Shown piece after piece: positions 6,845 through 13,873 of a stretch of DNA of 47,391 nt; the stretch's first letter is position 1; every line of letters starts with the position of its first letter. The notes beneath the pieces are model-generated. The model was given only the letters and a program-made list of their open reading frames with translations. It was not told where the DNA came from and made no database searches. Origin of the DNA: JAABRU01 sp964505535 (lineage in GTDB: Bacteria; Desulfobacterota; Desulfobacteria; Desulfobacterales; Desulfococcaceae); assembly GCA_964505535.1 (NCBI GenBank), contig CAZDIU010000007.1, positions 1 to 47,391 of the forward strand. The letters run 5' to 3'. Made by a program: the position numbers and the translations under genes.

Positions 6845-8425
6845 TCAGAACCCTGCTGCCTGCCCGTCTTTGCGCGGATCAGACGCGGCGCAGTATCCCT
6901 GTTTAAGACGGTATATGAGCTGCGCTCCGCCGTATCCCCAAAACGGATCATCCTCTGCAATCACATGGCCCCGTTTCCGGAGTTCCTCTTTCACTGCCGG
7001 ATCATGGCCCTTTTCCAGTGCCAGTTTTCCGTTTTCGCAAATCTGCCAGCGGGGCGCGTCCGCGGCTGTCTGGGGATTCTGCTGATAATCAACTATCCGC
7101 ACCATCATCTGCACATGTCCCTGGGGCTGCATATGTCCGCCCATGACCCCGAAACTCATCAGCGCGTCTCCGTCTTTGGTGACAAATCCGGGAATAATGG
7201 TATGATAAGGCCGTTTTCCTCCTTCCACGCAGTTGGGATGGCCTTTTTTCAGGCAGAATCCATGCCCCCTGCTCTGGAGACTGATACCGGTTCCGGGCAC
7301 GACAACACCGGAACCGAATCCCGTGAAATTGGACTGGATATAGGAAACCATCATGCCGTTTTCAGCAGCGGTCAGATAAACCGTTCCCCGGTCTGTGGAC
7401 GGCAGAACCGGCGCGGCAGCCTGATCTCTCCGGATTTCACCCGCCTTTTCCGCAAGAAAATTTTCATCCAGAAAACGGTTGAAATCCGTGCACATCCATA
7501 CCGGATCCGCAATATGGGCATGGGCAATGGCAAACCCGATTTTCATGGCCTCCACCTGCAGATGAATGCTGTCTGCGGAATCCGGGGGCCAATTTTCCAT
7601 ATCCCAATGGCGCAGAATCCCCAAAGCCACCAAAGCGGCCAGTCCCTGTCCGTTGGGCGGAATCTCATGAAGACAGACATCCCGGTAATCCACGGAAACC
7701 GGTTCCACCCATTCGGACTGATGGGAGGCCAGATCATCCAGGGTCATGGCCCCGCCTTCGGCTGCGGAGCAGGCTGCGATCTTTTCCGCGAGCCGTCCCC
7801 GGTAAAAGGACTGGCCGTTGGAGGCAGCAATTCGCTCCAGAGAATTGGCCAGGGCAGGAAGAGAAAACCACTGCCCCGGATGGGGCGAGCGTCCTCCGGG
7901 CAGAAAAGTGCGCACAAAATCCGGCAGATGACCGTACAAAGCCGGGGCTTGGGCCCATGCCTTTGCAATCAGGGGGGATACCGGAAAACCGTCTCTGGCA
8001 TAGGCTATGGCCGGCTCAAAAAGTTTTTCAAAGCCCAGTATTCCAAAACGTTCCGAAAGCCTTGCCCAGACATCCACAGCTCCCGGAACCGTAACCGCAT
8101 CCCATCCAATCATGGGCATCTGTGTCAGACCGGCAAAACGCTCCGGTGTCCATGCTTTGGGAGACTTTCCGGAACCATTGATGCCTGCAAGACCTTTTCC
8201 GTCCCAAATCAGGGCAAACGCGTCACTGCCCAGACCATTGCTGACCGGTTCTGTGACGGTCAGTGCAATCGCGGTTGCCAAAGCCGCATCCACAGCATTT
8301 CCTCCTTTGAGCAGCATTCGGATGCCTGCCTGCACGGCAAGGGGCTGGGAAGCAGCCACCACATTTTTGGCAAATACCGGCATACGCCGGGAAGTATAGG
8401 GAAAATCCCATTTCAGTTCTGTCAT
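6845..8425 (-). CDS. Gamma-glutamyltransferase-family Ntn-hydrolase
   Basis: 526 residues across the whole GGT fold. Seen: ASQPLAVQAGIRMLLKGGNA, AVDAALATAIALTVTEP, NGLGSDAFALIWDG, and STDRGTVYLTAAENGMMVS with T348 as the expected autoprocessing nucleophile. MVSYIQSNFTGFGSGVVVPG and GVMGGHMQPQGHVQM follow. Family members cleave gamma-glutamyl bonds of glutathione and related compounds after self-cleavage into two subunits. No signal peptide is seen, so it is probably cytoplasmic, like the YwrD/acylase-like branch rather than periplasmic Ggt. AAGGAG lies 7 nt before the ATG. Monocistronic. The substrate is not predictable. Confidence 0.9.
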   Translation of the reverse strand: MTELKWDFPYTSRRMPVFAKNVVAASQPLAVQAGIRMLLKGGNAVDAALATAIALTVTEPVSNGLGSDAFALIWDGKGLAGINGSGKSPKAWTPERFAGLTQMPMIGWDAVTVPGAVDVWARLSERFGILGFEKLFEPAIAYARDGFPVSPLIAKAWAQAPALYGHLPDFVRTFLPGGRSPHPGQWFSLPALANSLERIAASNGQSFYRGRLAEKIAACSAAEGGAMTLDDLASHQSEWVEPVSVDYRDVCLHEIPPNGQGLAALVALGILRHWDMENWPPDSADSIHLQVEAMKIGFAIAHAHIADPVWMCTDFNRFLDENFLAEKAGEIRRDQAAAPVLPSTDRGTVYLTAAENGMMVSYIQSNFTGFGSGVVVPGTGISLQSRGHGFCLKKGHPNCVEGGKRPYHTIIPGFVTKDGDALMSFGVMGGHMQPQGHVQMMVRIVDYQQNPQTAADAPRWQICENGKLALEKGHDPAVKEELRKRGHVIAEDDPFWGYGGAQLIYRLKQGYCAASDPRKDGQAAGF

Positions 8426-8863
8426 GAAACAGCTCCTTGATATTCAAAAAACATATGTATTGATTTGAAAATTCTGGTTATCAGTTATCAGTTATCAGTG
8501 AACAGTGAACAGTTATCAGGGTTCCGTATCTGACACCTGAACACTGAACACTGAACACTGATTAAGTTCTGCCGCAGCTTTAAACATTTCACTTTCCCTG
8601 AATCCGCAGGGAAAGCTCCGTATTCATTTTGTGAAAGTCTGTATATCACCATTTGCGGGTTTGGGTAAAGACTTTATAAAATCCGGTTGACGGAATCTGT
8701 TTTGCGGTTATCTTTATGGGAATTGCAGATACCGGCACGGTTTTTCAGGTTTGTTTTGCCGGTTCAGCCACAAAGAAAAACTGTATCTGTGACGCCAAAT
8801 GGGAAATGCTGATTTCAACTGCTTTCCGCACATATGAATTTCAAGATAAGAAGGAGATAACCT
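8426..8863. other. Intergenic region with short tandem repeats
   Basis: Divergent upstream space of the GGT-like and PNPOx-like genes. It contains tandem TTATCAG / GAACAGT and CTGAACA units around 8475-8563; similar units recur near 26958-26990 and 28032-28085. No gene was supported; the open frame at 8716-8925 has no family features. Confidence 0.5.
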
Positions 8864-9241
8864 ATGGAACTCAAAAATTATTTCGCATCAGCATCAGGTA
8901 TGGGTGTTCTGGCAACCTCAGATAAGAACGGAAATGTGGACGCAGCCGTTTATGCCCGTCCCACGGTCATGGAGGACGGAACATTGGCTTTTATCATGAA
9001 TGATCGGCTTTCCCATCAGAATCTGCAGTCCAATCCCCGTGCCATATATCTTTTTAAGGAAGAGGGAGGGTATTCGGGAAAAAGACTTCACCTGAGCGTG
9101 GTGCGGGAAGAAAAAGACAGTCCGCTCATTCCGGAACTGAGCAGAAAAACCCCTTCCCCGGAACGGGAAAAACAGGCAAAGGGAAGCAAATTTCTTGTTT
9201 TTTTCAAAGTGGAGAAAGAAAGACCCCTGGTGGGCGGATGA
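8864..9241 (+). CDS. Pyridoxamine 5'-phosphate oxidase-like flavin-binding protein
   Basis: 125 residues of split-beta-barrel PNPOx type. Seen: MGVLATSDKNGNVDAAVYAR, then GTLAFIMNDRLSHQNLQ, NPRAIYLFKEEGGYSGKRL and a final beta strand FLVFFKVEKERPLVGG. Such small proteins bind FMN, F420 or heme and often act as reductases. AAGGAG is 7 nt upstream of the ATG. It stands alone, with a repeat element downstream. Specific activity unknown. Confidence 0.8.
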   Translation: MELKNYFASASGMGVLATSDKNGNVDAAVYARPTVMEDGTLAFIMNDRLSHQNLQSNPRAIYLFKEEGGYSGKRLHLSVVREEKDSPLIPELSRKTPSPEREKQAKGSKFLVFFKVEKERPLVGG

Positions 9242-9252
9242 TCAATGCCGTC

Positions 9253-9352
9253 AGGGTCTGTAAAAAAATAACCTGTACAGTTCTACTGCCCGGAAACCCT
9301 GAGGGTTTTGAAAACCCTCAGGGTTTGTAACAGCTTATGTTCATACAGATTA
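9253..9352. repeat. Dispersed ~100-bp palindromic element, family A copy 1
   Basis: Left end GGTCTGTAAAAAAATAACCTG and an imperfect inverted copy at the right end flank an inner hairpin AACCCTGAGGG / CCCTCAGGGTT. Other copies: 22832-22919 and 37081-37180. MITE-like; no coding capacity. Confidence 0.75.
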
Positions 9353-9360
9353 AGTCCGAA

Positions 9361-9704
9361 AGTGTCCTGAACTGAAAGTTTGGGACTCTGAAATGACTCA
9401 GAAAGCGGTGCCAAACTTTCAGTCCGGGACTCGGCAAAAGGATAGGCAGAAAATCATTTTATAATTTCAATCAACTTAATTTAAAGCAAAAAAATAATCA
9501 TGCCGGATGCGGGAAACTGATTCCGGCATGGATTTGTTCCTGCTCCGTTCTCCCTGTCGTATAACAAAGTCTTCAATCCTGTCTTTTTCTGTGATAGAGT
9601 GTCTGTTACAGTTTTAATTGGAACATGTCTGAAAACTGAATCATCATAAACCAATTGGGCAGACTTTCAAAAACTGTCAAATCTGCCTGAACAGGAGCCC
9701 TGTT
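9361..9704. other. Region upstream of cobU
   Basis: Contains an inverted repeat CTGAAAGTTTGG / CCAAACTTTCAG (about 9374-9422), also seen near 41970-42000, and a 9-bp hairpin CATGCCGGA / TCCGGCATG (about 9499-9530). I found no cobalamin-riboswitch B12 box. No gene. Confidence 0.45.
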
Positions 9705-10226
9705 TTGAAAAAAATCGTATTTGTCATTGGCGGATGCCGGAGCGGAAAAAGCGGACATGCACAGCAGTTGGCAGAGGGTATTCAGAACAAAAAAAGGATG
9801 TTTATTGCAACATGCATTCCATGTGATGAAGAGATGCGGGAAAGGGTGCGAAAACATCAGGAAGCCAGGGACAGCACCTGGATAACGGTGGATGCCCCCA
9901 TTCTTCTGCCGGATATGCTGGGGAAATATGGAAAAGAGGAAAATGTGGTGTTAGCCGACTGCCTGACCCTGTGGATCAGCAATCTGCTGATGTATCCGGA
10001 TATTGCGCAGGAAATTGATCAGCGGGTGGACAGACTGATTCATGCTTTGGAAAATGTAAACGGTACGGTAATTTTGGTTTCCAATGAAGTGGGCGCAGGG
10101 ATTGTGCCGGAAAACCGGCTGGCCCGGCAGTTCAGAGACATTGTGGGAATGCTCAACCGGAAAACAGCAGCAGCCGCAGATGAAGTCATATGGATGGTGG
10201 CAGGCATACCCGTGAAGATAAAATAG
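9705..10226 (+). CDS. cobU: Adenosylcobinamide kinase / adenosylcobinamide-phosphate guanylyltransferase
   Basis: 173-residue bifunctional enzyme of late cobalamin assembly: it phosphorylates adenosylcobinamide and then forms GDP-cobinamide. Seen: P-loop GGCRSGKSGHA (9-19), RKHQEARDSTW near H51 (the family guanylylated His region), LADCLTLWISN (83-93) and VSNEVGAGIVP (125-135), then RLARQFRDIVGMLN. Length is normal. The start is TTG at 9705 with AGGAG 7 nt upstream; no ATG fits. No other cobalamin gene is adjacent, so it is isolated from its pathway. The next gene, kdsB, starts 64 nt on. Confidence 0.95.
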   Translation: MKKIVFVIGGCRSGKSGHAQQLAEGIQNKKRMFIATCIPCDEEMRERVRKHQEARDSTWITVDAPILLPDMLGKYGKEENVVLADCLTLWISNLLMYPDIAQEIDQRVDRLIHALENVNGTVILVSNEVGAGIVPENRLARQFRDIVGMLNRKTAAAADEVIWMVAGIPVKIK

Positions 10227-10290
10227 GAAAAAATTCAGGCCCTTCCAAAAACAGCAGATCTTCCGGCAATAAACGAAAGGTTGTTTTTTT

Positions 10291-11037
10291 ATGAAAATTG
10301 CGGTAATTATTCCCTCCCGTTACGGGTCCACCCGTTTTGAGGGCAAACCTCTGGCACGGATCGCAGGCAAACCCATGATTCAGCGGGTGTATGAGGCTGC
10401 GCGCAAAGCGGAAAATGTGACGGATGTGATGGTGGCAACAGATGATGCCCGGATTCTGGAAGCCGTGCAGTCCTTCGGAGGCCGGGCCATGATGACCTCT
10501 GCGGAAAACCGATCCGGTACAGACCGGGCAGGAGACGCAGCCCATCAGATGGGACTTGCGCCGGAAGATATTGTCATCAATGTGCAGGGAGATCAGCCCC
10601 TGCTGGATTCCCGATGTCTGGATGAAGTGGTCCGTCCCTTTTTTTCCGATCCCGGCCTGCACATGAGCACGCTGGCATACAAAATTGTCAGGCCGGAGGA
10701 AATCACCAATCCCAAAGATGTGAAAGTTGTGTCTGACGCGCAGGGATTTGCGCTGTATTTCTCCCGTTCCCCCATTCCCTTCGGACGTGATCCCTCCGCG
10801 GTGTTTGACACATACAAGCATCTTGGGGTGTATGCCTACACCCGCGGTTTTCTGGACATATTCAGAAAACTCCCGGAAGGAAAACTGGAGGGCATTGAAA
10901 AACTGGAGCAGCTCCGCGCACTGGAATACGGGTACAAAATCAAAGTGATTGTCACCGCATATGATTCGCCTGAAGTGGATATGCCCGAAGATATTGCCAG
11001 AATGGAAACCATATTGCAGAATTCTTTAAAACCATGA
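10291..11037 (+). CDS. kdsB: 3-deoxy-manno-octulosonate cytidylyltransferase (CMP-KDO synthetase)
   Basis: 248 residues; activates KDO with CTP for lipopolysaccharide inner-core synthesis in the cytoplasm. Seen: IPSRYGSTRFEGKPLARIAG nucleotide-binding N-terminus, MVATDDARI, NRSGTDRAGDA, INVQGDQPLLD, YFSRSPIPF and KHLGVYAYTRGFL, ending EVDMPEDI. Length matches the family (~245-250). It implies an LPS-bearing outer membrane. It may be cotranscribed with cobU. Confidence 0.97.
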   Translation: MKIAVIIPSRYGSTRFEGKPLARIAGKPMIQRVYEAARKAENVTDVMVATDDARILEAVQSFGGRAMMTSAENRSGTDRAGDAAHQMGLAPEDIVINVQGDQPLLDSRCLDEVVRPFFSDPGLHMSTLAYKIVRPEEITNPKDVKVVSDAQGFALYFSRSPIPFGRDPSAVFDTYKHLGVYAYTRGFLDIFRKLPEGKLEGIEKLEQLRALEYGYKIKVIVTAYDSPEVDMPEDIARMETILQNSLKP

Positions 11038-11087
11038 TCCCCTTTGATATGATCTTTGCTTAAAACATGATACAAAGGAGTCTGAAA

Positions 11088-11345
11088 ATGAATATGCAGT
11101 CAGCAGAAATTACAATTCCCAATGTCAGACTGAATCTTGATCAGTTGCTTGCAGTCATCCGCGATCTGGACAAATCGGCCCGTGTTCAGGTGGCACGGGT
11201 TCTGGCTGAAACCAATCTGGATGCGGAAATGGATGATCTGATTGCCCGGTTGGCTGCTGTTCCGGAAAAAAATATTAGTGATGCTGATATTGCAAAGGAA
11301 ATACAGGCTGTCCGCCAAAAACTCAGACAACCGGCAGTGCAATGA
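11088..11345 (+). CDS. Antitoxin of second PIN toxin pair
   Basis: 85 residues from ATG 11088 (AAGGAG 7 nt upstream). Helical, charged protein: NLDQLLAVIRDLDKSARVQV, AETNLDAEMDDLIARLAAVP, then IAKEIQAVRQKLRQ. It overlaps the next gene by ATGA, the usual antitoxin-toxin coupling. The sequence is unlike the antitoxin at 1100-1342. Role inferred from position and size. Confidence 0.7.
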   Translation: MNMQSAEITIPNVRLNLDQLLAVIRDLDKSARVQVARVLAETNLDAEMDDLIARLAAVPEKNISDADIAKEIQAVRQKLRQPAVQ

Positions 11346-11803
11346 GAATCGTTATTGATACGAATATATGGATCAGTGTTTTGCTTGGCGGACGTTCTGC
11401 ACTGCCTGTATTGCAGGCATGGAAGGAAAATAAGTTCACAGTGCTTGTCAGTCAGCCGCTTATTGATGAGTTTGATAAAGTCCGGCAGCGTTCACGTCTG
11501 AAGAAACATATCCATACGAATCATGCAGAAATTTTGCTGAAACAGTTGCATCTGCGCGGGAAAATGGTAAATCTGAAAACTGTTCCGCCTTTATGCCGTG
11601 ATCCGAAAGACCATCCGGTTTTGGCGACTGCCATAGACGGACATGCTGATGCCATTGTTTCAGGGGATAAGGATTTGCAGGCAGATGATGAACTGCGTCT
11701 GGCTATGGAACGTCATGGCGTGAAAATTTGGAGCATCAGCGATCTGTTTTCCGAACTGGCGGAACAAAGTTTGATGAATCAGATAAATCACAGTTCAGGG
11801 TAA
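11342..11803 (+). CDS. PIN-domain toxin (putative TA system toxin, PIN family)
   Basis: 153 residues of the compact PIN type. Acidic residues: D6 (IDTNIWIS), E43 (IDEFDKV), D90 (RDPKDHPVLATA) and D109 (VSGDKDL), the expected RNase quartet. VSQPLIDEFDKV and AIDGHADAIVSGDKDL match the short PIN family usually paired with small helical antitoxins. ATGA overlap with the gene upstream. It belongs to a different PIN subgroup from the toxin at 660-1100, so the two pairs are not a recent duplication. Confidence 0.85.
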   Translation: MRIVIDTNIWISVLLGGRSALPVLQAWKENKFTVLVSQPLIDEFDKVRQRSRLKKHIHTNHAEILLKQLHLRGKMVNLKTVPPLCRDPKDHPVLATAIDGHADAIVSGDKDLQADDELRLAMERHGVKIWSISDLFSELAEQSLMNQINHSSG

Positions 11804-11868
11804 TAATATCCATTTATAAGTGATGTTACGCAGTCTTCCCAAAAATCAGGCAGTTATTCGATCTGACC

Positions 11869-11892
11869 GTCATTCCGGCAAAAGCCGGAATC
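11869..11892. repeat. Short palindromic repeat (CCGGCAAAAGCCGG type), copy 2
   Basis: GTCATTCCGGCAAAAGCCGG followed by AATC, same REP-like family as 6773-6796. Confidence 0.75.
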
Positions 11893-11943
11893 CAGCATTT
11901 TGAGACGGTTCTGAACTCCGCCTTTTCCCAGAGTGATGGAATT

Positions 11944-12058
11944 TAGGAGTTACGCAGTTGGTTTTTCAAGTATCTGATTTTTAAAGAACGGGCTTTGTGC
12001 GGTGCAACATTCACTTCCATAAAAATCAGCATGTTAAAATTCAACTGCGTAACTCCTA
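11944..12058. mobile_element. MITE-like element with perfect 17-bp inverted termini
   Basis: TAGGAGTTACGCAGTTG (11944-11960) and its exact reverse complement (12042-12058) bound a 115-bp non-coding element. TA is found at both outer edges, as for Tc1/mariner-IS630 type insertions. GTTACGCAGT recurs at 11826 and near 21897, so the ends are dispersed in this genome. No transposase is present. Confidence 0.7.
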
Positions 12059-12220
12059 TAATTTTTGACCTTTTACGGGATTACCAAAGTTTAATCCGAA
12101 GGGCTGGAATATTTCTGTTCTGTTGCTTTGCATTGTATGATATGGTAAAAATCTCAGGATGGATTTTTACAGATCAGGATAATATGCAGAATCGGATGTT
12201 ATCATGATTCGGATAATAAT

Positions 12221-12352
12221 TAGCTGTCAAGGGCGGCGGATGACATCACGCTGTCTGTTCGGCGCGAAGCACCTCACAGCCAGCGGATCAAGCGGACTTC
12301 AGGAACTCAAAGTCCCTGCGGCTTTCCTCCGTTTATCCGCCGCCCGTTATAC
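12221..12352. other. Possible long attC-like palindrome preceding the HNH-like gene
   Basis: An 11-bp stem GGGCGGCGGAT (12231-12241) / ATCCGCCGCCC (12335-12345) encloses ~93 bp with an inner GGACTT / AAGTCC hairpin. The right edge reads GTTATAC (one base from the attC core GTTRRRY), the same right-edge motif as the better site at 13602-13689. The left core is poor. Tentative. Confidence 0.3.
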
Positions 12353-12373
12353 TCTTAAAACGAAGGTTACGTT

Positions 12374-12730
12374 ATGATTGTTAAGACAAAGAAAATGCTT
12401 TGCCACAGAGATATATTGAATAGCCCATGCCCTGAATGTTCAGCCCATAAATGGGAAGTAAGAAAATTTAAAAATCAGGGAGGTTCAATTACATATCCGT
12501 ATGTTTGCGGCAATTGCGGTCTTAAAACACAGTTATGTGAAAACAAAAAAGTGGCAGAAAAAATGCTTACTTCTGAGGTAGAGATTCAGCCCATCTATAA
12601 AAGGCATAACTGCGAAGTTTGCGGCAATGATGGTGCTGAAAATCATCATTGGGCTCCATATCACCTTTTTGGTTCTGAATGTGAGCGTTGGCCAACTTCT
12701 TATCTCTGTGTAGAGTGCCATCGCCGTTGA
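12374..12730 (+). CDS. Zinc-ribbon / HNH-like small protein
   Basis: 118 residues. Two CxxC pairs (CPEC at ~19 and CGNC) form an N-terminal zinc ribbon. The C-terminal half has CEVCGNDGAENHHWAPYHLF and YLCVECHRR, an HNH-like Cys/His pattern with the central HH. HNH proteins are metal-dependent nucleases; catalytic function here is inferred only. The gene is more AT-rich than neighbouring housekeeping genes and sits between attC-like palindromes, as an integron cassette would. It ends immediately before the palindrome-rich gap at 12731-12830. Confidence 0.65.
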   Translation: MIVKTKKMLCHRDILNSPCPECSAHKWEVRKFKNQGGSITYPYVCGNCGLKTQLCENKKVAEKMLTSEVEIQPIYKRHNCEVCGNDGAENHHWAPYHLFGSECERWPTSYLCVECHRR

Positions 12731-12738
12731 CATCAGAT

Positions 12739-12810
12739 GGTAACACCGTTTATGTCAAAGCATGACTCCCCTCCATTCGGTCAGGCTACCGGTTAACTCT
12801 TTGTCATGCT
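12739..12810. other. Palindromic gap between the two cassette-like genes
   Basis: AGCATGAC (12759-12766) pairs with GTCATGCT (12803-12810), and GGTAACACCG (12739) faces CGGTTAAC (12790). It lies where an attC would be expected, but the core boxes are poor. Weak. Confidence 0.25.
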
Positions 12811-12839
12811 CTCTTAAATCAAATAATGTGGAGACAACA

Positions 12840-13600
12840 ATGGCAACAGGTGATGAGAGAATATGTAATATTGTTCGTTCATTTCTGGTGAGACAACAAA
12901 TAATTGAATCTGAAAATGACGAACAATACTCAACAAAATTCAATGTCCGTTCTACTTCACAAAAAGCTAATATTACAGTTTTCAATTCTGGAAAAATGGT
13001 GATAGGTGGAAAAGACAGTAAGCTGAAAGAACTTTTAGAATCTTTAAAGAATGCCATTGAGAATGACGGCGCTTTGCCGGGTCAGCTATTACCTTTTGAG
13101 ATTGATAAATTTCCCGAAACGATACTTGAAAAGGTTCAATCTTGTGATCCGGTAATAGTGCGTTTTATACAGGAATCAATCAATTGTTATAAAGGTGGAA
13201 GCACGTTAGGTGCGGCGTTCATGCTCGGTGCGGCCTCAGAGAAAGCGATAAATCTTCTTATATACACATATGCAGAATCAATAGCTGATGAAGTAAATAA
13301 AAATCGTTTTATTTCAAAGGTGAACAACAGAATGATATCAGTTAAATATAATGAATTTAAAAAATCATACAATGGTTGTAAATCAAGACCGTCAGATCGG
13401 TTCTATGTCAAGATTTAGAAGATATATTAGAAGGTATGTTTCATTTTTGTAGAATCACGAGAAATGAAATAGGGCATCCGCAGATAGTACCGGATTTGGA
13501 TTCAGGTGTTATCTTGGTTAATTTAAGTCATTTTGTAATATATATATCAAGAATTTATGGCTTAATGAAGTATTTTCAAAAAACACAAGTTGAATTATAG
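12840..13600 (+). pseudogene. HEPN-like protein gene split by a frameshift
   Basis: The first frame (12840-13418, ATG with GGAG 6 nt upstream) encodes 192 residues and stops at KSRPSDRFYVKI. A second frame takes over before that stop and runs from QDLEDILEGMFHFC to the stop at 13598-13600. Joined, the product has FIQESINCYKGGSTLGAAFM, LGAASEKAINLLIYTY and then CRITRNEIGHPQIVP. The RNEIGH segment is the Rx4H HEPN ribonuclease signature, and helical GAASEKA proteins of this layout (DUF4145-like) are HEPN relatives. A one-base loss or two-base gain around 13380-13412 would explain the break. It could be a real pseudogene or a sequencing error. AT-rich; directly followed by an attC-like site. Confidence 0.65.
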
Positions 13601-13601
13601 A

Positions 13602-13689
13602 GCATAACCCGGCGCTAAACTCGGACGTAAAAGGGTTCCGGTCGCTTTGCTCCCTCCACCCTTTTGCGCCGGTCAGCTTGTCGTTATAT
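13602..13689 (+). other. Integron attC-like recombination site
   Basis: Begins 1 nt after the HEPN gene stop. Left boxes GCATAACCCGGCGCTAAACT then CGGACG; right boxes GCGCCGGTCAGCTTGTC then GTTATAT. The left core (GCATAAC) pairs with the right core, GGCGC with GCGCC, and an inner stem AAAAGGGT (13629-13636) with ACCCTTTT. This is the R''-L''...L'-R' plan of attC, including unpaired bases between boxes. The core departs from GTTRRRY by one base. No integrase gene is in the window, so it would be a cluster lacking intI, or part of a larger array. Confidence 0.55.
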
Positions 13690-13873
13690 TTTTTAGCGGG
13701 CAGGGTGTGCAAAATCGGTTCGGCACGGTGCGGATCGGATTTCCGACAGTGATTTTGCACACCCTACAGGGCTGGCTGTTCAAAGACCGTTATCCGCCCG
13801 CCCTCTATATGATTCCCTCATTTGTTCAAATTGTACTGAATTTGCAGGATAAATTTTAATATTTTTATAATCC

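Noticed and set aside
6728..8440. 570-codon plus-strand open frame opposite the GGT-like gene
   Set aside because: It is the antisense of a clear GGT-family gene, shows no family motifs and has a His/Pro/Gly-rich composition typical of shadow frames.
8475..8563. CRISPR-like or tandem-repeat array (ATCAG / GAACACT units)
   Set aside because: Units are about 7-10 bp without spacers; ordinary short tandem repeats that recur elsewhere in the window.
9361..9704. Cobalamin riboswitch upstream of cobU
   Set aside because: No B12-box-like conserved sequence was found; only a simple hairpin and an inverted repeat are present.
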